Assembly: GCF_039539525.1 (NCBI RefSeq)
Contig: NZ_BAABDH010000104.1
Span: 4,724-68,723 of the forward strand
Direction of reading: 5' to 3'
DNA from: Hymenobacter algoricola
GTDB taxonomy: Bacteria; Bacteroidota; Bacteroidia; Cytophagales; Hymenobacteraceae
DNA: 64,000 nucleotides
Shown here in pieces: positions 58,113-64,000 of this stretch (position 1 is its first letter; every line of letters starts with the position of its first letter). The notes beneath the pieces are model-generated. The model was not told the origin of the DNA. It worked only from the letters and a program-made list of their open reading frames with translations, and did no database searches. The position numbers were made by a program, and so were the translations under genes.

Positions 58113-59032
58113 ATGCCCTTCCGCTCTTTTGTACTGACCATTCTGCTGTGCGCCGTGCTGGGCCCGGCCCGGGCCGCCGGCGCCGACACCGTTCGTTTGC
58201 GTCGCCACCTGCTGGCCCTGACCACCACGCCCGAGCCGCGCAACTACCGCCACCTGACCAGCCTCAACCAGGCCGCCGACTATATTCGCCAGGAGCTGCA
58301 GACGGCCGGGGCCCGCCTCACCGAGCAGCCGTACGTCGTGCAGGGCAACACGTACCGCAACGTCATCGGCTCGTTTGGCCCGCAAACCGGCCCGCGCCTG
58401 ATCACCGGGGTCCACTACGGCGTGTGCGGGGAGCAGCCCGGCGCCGACGACAACGGCACCGGCGTGGCGGCGCTGCTGGAGCTGGCGCGCCTGCTGGGCC
58501 AGCCGTCCACGCTGCCCTGCCGCATCGATCTGGTGGCCTACACCCTGGAAGAGCCGCCGTTCTTTCGCACGAAAAGTATGGGAGCTACGTACATGCCAGG
58601 TCGTTGCACGACGAAAAAGTGGTCGTAAAAGGCATGGTAGCGCTGGAAATGCTGGGCTACTACGATGACCGAAAAAACAGCCAGGACTACCCGCTGGGGC
58701 CGCTGAAGCTGGTGTATGGCAATCGGGGTAACTACGTGACGGTGGCCCAGAAATTCGGCAACGGCCGCTTCGGCCGGCAGTTTGCCCGCCACTACAAGGC
58801 CGTTGCCGGCTTGCCCGTGCGCCGCTTCAAGGCCCCCGCCTGGCTGCCCGGCATCGACTTCTCCGACCACCTCAACTACTGGCAGTTCGGCTACTCCGCC
58901 GTGCTGCTCACCGACACGGCCTTCTACCGCAACAAAAGCTACCACGAGCCCACCGACACGCTCGACCGGCTGGATCTGCGCCGGCTCGGGCCGGCCATCG
59001 ATGCCGTGCTGGCGGTGGTGCGGGCTAGGTAG
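58113..59032 (+). pseudogene. M28 family peptidase with a -1 frameshift
   Basis: An exported zinc aminopeptidase-like gene read in two frames. The first part (from ATG 58113; signal peptide LTILLCAVLGPARAAGA) runs through ITGVHYGVCGEQPGADDNGTGVAALLELA and CRIDLVAYTLEEPPFFRTKSMG. It then hits a stop at 58626 in a wrong frame. The second part resumes one frame later as SYVHARSLHDEKVVVKGMVALEMLGYYDD and ends AIDAVLAVVRAR. The shift is at ATGGGAGC near 58580: one more G would restore GSYVHARS. Zinc motifs (HYG, ADDNGTG, LEE, DFSDHLNYW) are all present over the two parts. It could be a real mutation or a base-call error. Confidence 0.8.
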
Positions 59033-59602
59033 CGGCAGTACCGGTGCGGCCGACCCATACCCAGCCTACGCGGGCCGCATACCTGGTTTCCCCCGAAGCA
59101 GCAGTAAGAATAGTCACCTTCCGATTGGGGAGCCAATAGGGAAAGCTATCGTAAACCTCCGTGTCGGCGTGGCGCGTCCAGATGAGCTGATTGACTCCGG
59201 ATACCTGGCGGTAGATTTCGGGGGGGAGCGAAGAGTGCGGGTCGGCTACGCCAAAGGCCGTCTTGTAGCCCGCTATCCACCCCTGGGTTCCGGCTACCAC
59301 CTGCGACCGGTTGAAGTGCGGCTCAAAAAGCCAGACGGCCAGATAAAACGGCTGGTGGCGCGCGCTCAGCTGCTGCTGCCACTGCTGGTAAGCTGACAGC
59401 AGCCCCGCCAGCAGCTCGCGGCGAATAGGATTGGGAGGGTTTCGGGCAAAAACCAGTCGGTCCAAGGACGCAGCCACAGCTTCAGATAGTCACGGTTGTA
59501 CGAGTCGAGCTGATTTTCATTCAGCAGGTGGCGTTCGGCCCGCCATTGTTGCGCCTGTCGTAGCAGCCGATGGTAGCCACGGAGTTTTTTCTTAGGGTGC
59601 AT
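59025..59602 (-). pseudogene. Small unknown gene with a frameshift
   Basis: The minus-strand frame starts MHPKKKLRGYHRLLRQAQQW and reads to LKLWLRPWTDW, then shifts frame near 59455 (around TTTTTGCCC) and continues as RLVFARNPPNPIRRELLAGLL to YRQVSGVNQLIWTRHADTEVYDSF and GWVWVGRT. Each half is too short alone, and they join smoothly, so a single coding unit of about 190 residues is likely. The family is not recognised. It converges with, and overlaps by 8 bases, the frameshifted M28 gene. Confidence 0.6.
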
Positions 59603-59699
59603 CTGCCGGTTTCAATGGATCGATAAACAATGTTAGCTAATTAACTATATCTTCACTAAATACGTATAGCTTTCTGCTCAGCCTCCCTGGTTTCCTGTC

Positions 59700-60122
59700 A
59701 TGTCCCCGCCCGCCTGCCCCAAGTGTGAATCCAAAGAAGCCACTAAAAGTGGGGTAGTAGGCGGCCGGCAGCGGTTTAAGTGTAAAAACTGCGGCTACCA
59801 CTTCTCCGTGGCCAAAGTGGGCCGCGAGGTCAACACCTACTACGTTATCAAGGCTCTGCAGCTATACGTGGAAGGGGTGAGCTACCGCGAGATTGAGCGG
59901 CTGCTGGGCGTGAGCCACGTGAGCGTGATGAACTGGGTGAAGAAGTACGGCATGAAGGCGCCCCGGCAGACGGACTACCATCCGACCTACAAAATCCTCA
60001 ATCAAAAGGAGCTGGGCGAGTTTTTTCAGAATCCGGCCAACCTGAAAGGGGCGGGGATGGTGGTCACCGAGCTGGGCGACAAGTACATGCTGATTCGGTG
60101 GGAGCGGTTCAAGGCCAGCTGA
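59700..60122 (+). CDS. IS1-like zinc-ribbon/HTH protein without transposase domain
   Basis: A 140-residue protein. The N-terminal zinc ribbon has C-x2-C (CPKCESKEATKSG) and C-x2-C (KCKNCGYHFS), like IS1 InsA. It is followed by a helix-turn-helix (YREIERLLGVSHVSVMNWVKKYG, about residues 62-84). The C-terminal 50 residues (YKILNQKELGEFFQNPANLKGAGMVVTELGDKYMLIRWERF) have no DDE catalytic residues. No inverted repeats or target duplication were seen around it. It may be a domesticated transposase fragment acting as a DNA-binding regulator. It lies just upstream of the porin and MHS transporter genes. Confidence 0.75.
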   Translation: MSPPACPKCESKEATKSGVVGGRQRFKCKNCGYHFSVAKVGREVNTYYVIKALQLYVEGVSYREIERLLGVSHVSVMNWVKKYGMKAPRQTDYHPTYKILNQKELGEFFQNPANLKGAGMVVTELGDKYMLIRWERFKAS

Positions 60123-60190
60123 GCTATAGCCGTTAGCGGAAGTATAGCAAGAAAGATGCTTCCTGCGGTGGGTTTTGCTATTTGGTGGGG

Positions 60191-60223
60191 CCGAACCGGG
60201 AAACCATTTCCCGGGCTTTTCGG
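60191..60223 (+). terminator. Terminator-like hairpin after the IS1-like gene
   Basis: CCGGGAAA-CCA-TTTCCCGG stem followed by GCTTTT, with an outer CCGAA/TTCGG pair, about 70 bases after the IS1-like stop. Confidence 0.5.
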
Positions 60224-60263
60224 CTATCGACCCTGCTGCTCTCACCAAAACCTACCAAACCCA

Positions 60264-61808
60264 ATGCGAACTACTCGTTACGCGCTGACTTTTAGCGCCC
60301 TGCTGGCCGCGGCTAGTAGTGCTTCCGCCCAGGTGCAGCCCCCACCGGCCGGTGGGCAGCCCGCGCCCCCGCCGGCGGCCCCCGCCGCGGCCCCGGTGCC
60401 GGCGGCCCCCACCGAGTCGACCCCCTACGGCGCGGGTATGAAGTTCAGCCTCTCGCCCGACGGCTCGAAGTACGTGCGCTTCATTACCTGGCACCAGATC
60501 TGGGCCCGCTACACCGAGAACAATACCAACACGCTGCGCGCGCCCGGCAAGCCGCAGTCCGACCAGATTGACTTCGCCATTCGCCGCTCGCGCTTCATCG
60601 TGCTGTCGCAGCTGAACCCGCGCTTTCTGGTGTACTCACACTTTGGCATCAACAACCAGACCGCCGTTGGCGGCGGAGTGGCCCCCGGGGTAGACGGCAA
60701 AAAGCCGCAGCTGTTCGTGCACGAGGCAGTAGTTGAGTACAAGGTGAACAAATACCTGAACCTGGGTGCGGGCATGCACTACCAGAATGGCCTGTCGCGC
60801 ATGACGCGCTCCAGCACCATCAACTTCCTGACCCTGGACGCCCCGCTCACCAACTGGCCCACTATCGAAGCCATCGACCAGTTTGTGCGGGGTATCGGGG
60901 TCTACGGCAAGGGCCGGGTCGGCAAGCTCGACTACGTGCTGAGCGTCAACGAGTCGATGCTGACCAACCAGGCCGGCACGCTCAGCAACCCGCTGGGCCT
61001 GGGAGCTACCACGGGCACGGGCGCCGCGGCCCTGAACACGGGCACCAACGTGGCCCAGTACAATCCGCAGGGCACCAATCACGTCTACCAGGGCTATTTC
61101 AGCTACGAATTCCTGGACCAGGAGGCCAACCTGCTGCCGTTTAACGTGGGCACCTACCTGGGCACCAAGCGGGTATTCAACATCGGGGCCGGCTTCCTCT
61201 ACAACCAGGATGGCATGGTTTCGCGCCCGACGAGCAGCGTGCTGGATGCTGCGGCCATCACCACCGCTACTGCGGCGGGCATCAGCGCCTTCAATACCGT
61301 GGCCAACGACAAGAGCGACATTGCCCTGTTCTCGGCCGACGTATTTTTCGACACGCCCATCGACAAGGAAACCGGGACGGCTTTCACGGCCTATGGGGTG
61401 TATTATAACTACAACATGGGCCCCAACCACGTGCGCTTTATCGGGGCCTCCAACCCCGGCTACGGGGTGAGCTCGGGCGACGTAACCCGCCGGGGCAACG
61501 CCGTGCCGCACTCCGGCACCGGCAACGTAGGCTACGTGCAGGCCGGCTTGCTGCTGCCCAAAAGCCTGCTGGGCCCCAAGCTGCGCCTGCAGCCCTACGC
61601 TGCGCACCTGCTGGCCAGCTACGAGGGTCTGAAAACGGCCGCCGGCGACACCAAGAACGTGAACATCTTCGACGCGGGAGCCAACTTCTACATCGACGGG
61701 CACAACGCCAAGTTCACGCTCAACTACCGCGCCCGGCCCGATTTCACCAACGTGAACAACGTGAACTACCGGCCCGAAATCACGCTCCAGACGCAAGTGG
61801 CTTTGTAG
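60264..61808 (+). CDS. Outer-membrane porin
   Basis: A 514-residue exported protein. The start at 60264 gives a signal peptide (LTFSALLAAASSASAQ). A Pro/Ala-rich segment (about residues 22-60) leads to a beta-barrel with many alternating strands (KYVRFITWHQIWARYTENNTN, IDFAIRRSRFIVLSQLNPRFLVYSHFG, GRVGKLDYVLSVNE). It ends EITLQTQVAL, a typical barrel end with hydrophobic residue but not Phe. Resembles porins of the phosphate-selective (OprP/OprO) type in Bacteroidota. An MHS-family transporter follows 93 bases downstream, so outer- and inner-membrane uptake may be coupled. Confidence 0.82.
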   Translation: MRTTRYALTFSALLAAASSASAQVQPPPAGGQPAPPPAAPAAAPVPAAPTESTPYGAGMKFSLSPDGSKYVRFITWHQIWARYTENNTNTLRAPGKPQSDQIDFAIRRSRFIVLSQLNPRFLVYSHFGINNQTAVGGGVAPGVDGKKPQLFVHEAVVEYKVNKYLNLGAGMHYQNGLSRMTRSSTINFLTLDAPLTNWPTIEAIDQFVRGIGVYGKGRVGKLDYVLSVNESMLTNQAGTLSNPLGLGATTGTGAAALNTGTNVAQYNPQGTNHVYQGYFSYEFLDQEANLLPFNVGTYLGTKRVFNIGAGFLYNQDGMVSRPTSSVLDAAAITTATAAGISAFNTVANDKSDIALFSADVFFDTPIDKETGTAFTAYGVYYNYNMGPNHVRFIGASNPGYGVSSGDVTRRGNAVPHSGTGNVGYVQAGLLLPKSLLGPKLRLQPYAAHLLASYEGLKTAAGDTKNVNIFDAGANFYIDGHNAKFTLNYRARPDFTNVNNVNYRPEITLQTQVAL

Positions 61809-61901
61809 GTGAGCGGGTGAAGGCATCGGCCGGGGCAGTCCGCCGCTGTGCCTTTCACCGCCGCACCGGTTTCCTATTTCACCTTCCTATTCCCCCCAGA
61901 C

Positions 61902-63416
61902 ATGAAGCAGGATTTACCCCAGCGCGACGCCTACGCCGGCGCCGGCACCCTGGGCGGTACGTCGACCGACGATGCCGTAGCCCACGACAACAACGCCGTT
62001 TCGACCAGCAAGATCTGGCAGGTGATAACGGCCTCCTCGGTCGGCACCGTCATCGAATGGTACGACTTCTACATCTTCGGCTCCCTGGCCGCCATCATCG
62101 GGCCGGTGCTGTTTGGCTCTTCGGGCAAAATCGAGGATACCATTCTGGGCACGCTGGCCGTGTTCGGGGCGGGCTTCGTGGTCCGGCCTTTCGGGGCGCT
62201 GTTCTTCGGCCGCATCGGCGACATGATCGGGCGCAAGTACACCTTCCTGCTCACGCTGCTCATCATGGGCGGGGCCACCTTCGTCACGGGCCTGATTCCG
62301 AGCTACGACAAGATCGGCATTGCCGCCCCCATCATTGTCACCATTCTGCGCCTGCTGCAGGGGCTGGCCCTGGGCGGCGAGTACGGCGGGGCCACCACCT
62401 ACGTAGCCGAACACTCGCCCGACAACAAGCGCGGCTACTACACCAGCTTTATCCAGATTACGGCCACGGCCGGCCTGCTGCTGAGCGTACTGGTGATTAT
62501 TGCCACCCGCAAAACCATGGGCGAAGTAGCGTTCAAGGAGTGGGGCTGGCGCATTCCGTTCCTGCTCTCGGGCCTGCTGGTCATTGCCTCCTACTACATC
62601 CGCCGCAAGCTGCACGAGTCGCCGCTGTTTGCCAAGGCCAAGGCCGAGGGCAAAACCAGCTCGAACCCGCTGCGCGAGTCGTTCGTGAACCCCGTGAACC
62701 GCCGCCTGGTGCTCATCTCGCTGTTCGGCGCCACCATGGGCCAGGGCGTGGTGTGGTACACCGGGCAGTTCTACGCCTACGCCTTCATGCAGAACACGCT
62801 CAAGCTCGACCTGGTCGATGCCAGCCTGGTGCTGTGTAGTGCCCTGATTCTGGCCACCCCGTTCTTCGTGTATTTCGGCTCCCTGTCCGACCGGATCGGC
62901 CGCAAGAAAATCATCATGATGGGCCTGCTCTGCGGCGCCTTGTTTACCGTGCCCATCTTCTACGGCCTCAAGCAGTTTGCCGGCCCCATCACCGAAGTGA
63001 CGGCCGCCACCGTCGACGCCACCGGCAAAGCCATTCCGGCCGTGATGAAGGCCCTGGGGCCCAACCTGCTGGCCATGACGGCCCTCGTGTTCTGTCTGGT
63101 GCTGTTCGTGACGATGGCCTACGGCCCGATTGCGGCCTATCTGGTGGAGCTGTTCCCGACCAAGGTGCGCTACACGTCCCTGTCGCTGCCCTACCATATC
63201 GGCAACGGCGTGTTCGGCGGCTTCGTGCCCCTGATTGCCACGGCCCTCACGCTGCGGGCCGCCGCCTCCGACACGCCCTTTATCAAGGAGCACAGCACGC
63301 TGGCCGGGCTGGTGTATCCGGTGGGCATTGCCCTGATCTGCTGGTTTATCGGGCAGGCCCTGATGAAGGACGTGCGCAACGTGAAGCTGATGGAAGAGGA
63401 CAACGCCGCGGCCTAA
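61902..63416 (+). CDS. MFS transporter, MHS (ProP/ShiA-like) family
   Basis: A 504-residue proton symporter with 12 predicted helices; start at 61902. Family signatures: SVGTVIEWYDFYIFGSLAAIIGP (about residues 40-62), the RPFGALFFGRIGDMIGRK loop (about 92-109), LRLLQGLALGGEYGGATTYVAEH (about 148-170) and the central-loop SDRIGRKKII (about 325-334). Substrates of this family are small carboxylates or betaine/proline. An extended loop after helix 9 (GKAIPAVMKALGPN) is found in Bacteroidota members. Likely a pair with the preceding porin. Confidence 0.88.
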   Translation: MKQDLPQRDAYAGAGTLGGTSTDDAVAHDNNAVSTSKIWQVITASSVGTVIEWYDFYIFGSLAAIIGPVLFGSSGKIEDTILGTLAVFGAGFVVRPFGALFFGRIGDMIGRKYTFLLTLLIMGGATFVTGLIPSYDKIGIAAPIIVTILRLLQGLALGGEYGGATTYVAEHSPDNKRGYYTSFIQITATAGLLLSVLVIIATRKTMGEVAFKEWGWRIPFLLSGLLVIASYYIRRKLHESPLFAKAKAEGKTSSNPLRESFVNPVNRRLVLISLFGATMGQGVVWYTGQFYAYAFMQNTLKLDLVDASLVLCSALILATPFFVYFGSLSDRIGRKKIIMMGLLCGALFTVPIFYGLKQFAGPITEVTAATVDATGKAIPAVMKALGPNLLAMTALVFCLVLFVTMAYGPIAAYLVELFPTKVRYTSLSLPYHIGNGVFGGFVPLIATALTLRAAASDTPFIKEHSTLAGLVYPVGIALICWFIGQALMKDVRNVKLMEEDNAAA

Positions 63417-63542
63417 CCACTGCCTGCAGTTGCCGGCAAAGTCCGTCGGGCCGGTGGCCCGGCGGACTTTGCCGCGCCCGGCCGGTAGGCCATCGGCCGC
63501 CAACCCGCTATATTCCCTGTGCCAACCTTCCCCGCCCCGAGT

Positions 63543-63764
63543 ATGCTGCCGCGCGTCCCCCATGAGCCTGCCGAGCAACGCCGCGGCCAGCAGCTGCTCT
63601 TTCTGAGTCTGCTCTTCGCGCTGCTGCTCACGTTTCCGCTGCTGTCCGTCTTCGACCGTGGCGGGCTGGTGCTGGGCATTCCGGCGCTATACCTCTACGT
63701 GCTGCTGGTGTGGCTGCTGCTGGTGCTGCTCACGGGCTGGCTGGTTAGGTCAATTAATAATTGA
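63543..63764 (+). CDS. Small two-helix membrane protein
   Basis: 73 residues from ATG 63543 (an earlier in-frame ATG at 63519 adds 8 residues). Polar start (PHEPAEQRRGQQ), then two hydrophobic helices (FLSLLFALLLTFPLLSVF and ALYLYVLLVWLLLVLLTGW, about residues 18-35 and 46-64). In Bacteroidota such small proteins often precede a sodium:solute symporter, here presumably interrupted by the repeat and insertion sequence. The last residues (SINN) are encoded by the start of the heptamer array. Confidence 0.6.
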   Translation: MLPRVPHEPAEQRRGQQLLFLSLLFALLLTFPLLSVFDRGGLVLGIPALYLYVLLVWLLLVLLTGWLVRSINN

Positions 63765-63894
63765 CAATGAGCAATTAATAATTTCTGACGTCCCAGCCCT
63801 GCTGGTTGCTTCCGGGCAGCAGCGTCTCACTATCTACTGACTTCTGACTTCTGACTTCTTCTGAACTGAATTGATGATTGCTCATTGTTAATTA
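63752..63894. repeat. Inverted heptamer array, AATTAAT family
   Basis: Left arm 63752-63779 in 7-base words (AATTAAT, AATTGAC, AATGAGC, AATTAAT). Right arm 63874-63894: ATGATTG, CTCATTG, TTAATTA. The interior has CTGACTT three times in a row (63837-63857). The left words overlap the end of the small membrane gene. Confidence 0.75.
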
Positions 63895-63906
63895 CTAGAC
63901 TTGTTC

Positions 63907-64000
63907 CTAAATAGCCTCTTTCTTTTTAGTCAGATGCCAATTCCAGATTCCACAAGCTACGGCCATGATTCGGTCGTTAAAAGAGGCGGATTTGTTGCGG
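63907..64000 (-). mobile_element. Edge of an insertion sequence: transposase C-terminus
   Basis: The minus-strand frame runs in from the window edge and reads RNKSASFNDRIMAVACGIWNWHLTKKKEAI before a stop at 63907-63909. FNDRIMAVACGIWNWH is typical of the C-terminal end of IS5/IS4-group transposases. The IS end is probably near 63896, where the heptamer array stops. Only the last 30 residues are in the window. Confidence 0.7.

Noticed and set aside
1..64000. tRNA or other structured RNA genes, and a dif site near xerD/ftsK
   Set aside because: No cloverleaf-like sequence and no dif-type 28-bp element was recognised by eye; a covariance-model search would be needed to exclude them.

Overview
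The window looks like the chromosome of a high-GC Bacteroidota of the Hymenobacter type. The evidence is bifunctional lpxC/fabZ, a PorX-type (PglZ) regulator of the type IX secretion system, DUF2851 and DUF4197 proteins, TonB-plug and outer-membrane beta-barrel fragments, and promoters of the Bacteroidota TAnnTTTG class close to start codons, with no consistent Shine-Dalgarno sites. No tRNA, rRNA, prophage or CRISPR array was seen.

Layout. 0-3.2 kb: tandem DUF6252-like lipoproteins, xerD, a small exported protein and a detached xerD fragment. 3.2-14.5 kb: a 21-bp minisatellite, then housekeeping genes (multi-pass membrane proteins, ftsK, lolA-like, DUF2851, a NeuD-like acyltransferase, trhO, a nucleoside phosphorylase). 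14.5-19 kb: acyl-CoA reductase divergent from a ferredoxin, and a sugar amidotransferase beside a nitrilase. 19-29.6 kb: valS (with a repeat inserted in frame), an S9 peptidase, a 2-oxoacid dehydrogenase E2, cinA, two DUF4197 paralogues and an acidic protein. 29.8-35.3 kb: the lipid A block (ABC ATPase, lpxA, lpxC/fabZ, lpxD) and an HD hydrolase. 35.7-37.2 kb: porX. 37.2-38.6 kb: a repeat hot spot around a solitary TonB-plug gene. 38.6-52.6 kb: an accessory island. 52.9-64 kb: tsaE, ald, a GldM-like lipoprotein, small genes, a flavin reductase, two frameshifted genes, an orphan IS1-like DNA-binding protein, a porin, an MHS-family transporter and the edge of an insertion sequence.

The most interesting region is the island at 39.9-52.6 kb. 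Two tandem paralogues have an acidic leader, a conserved LLEV(S/T)NEQELN helix, a glycine-zipper segment and a shared C-terminal end. They are followed by an HEVGH metalloprotease, a 685-residue orphan, an alpha-oxoamine-synthase-like PLP enzyme, a large peptidoglycan hydrolase with a deaminase-like N-terminal domain (HPE and CTSC motifs), an M20 peptidase, an amidohydrolase, and a convergent sigma-54-type activator with an altered GAFTGA loop. I infer an undescribed antagonism or surface-acting system, apparently inserted between porX and tsaE-ald.

The second striking theme is repeats. Seven inverted arrays, whose arms are runs of degenerate 7-base words, lie between genes or overlap gene ends; one is translated inside valS. 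There are also two 21-bp minisatellites and a duplicated hairpin plus 3 x 43-bp module.
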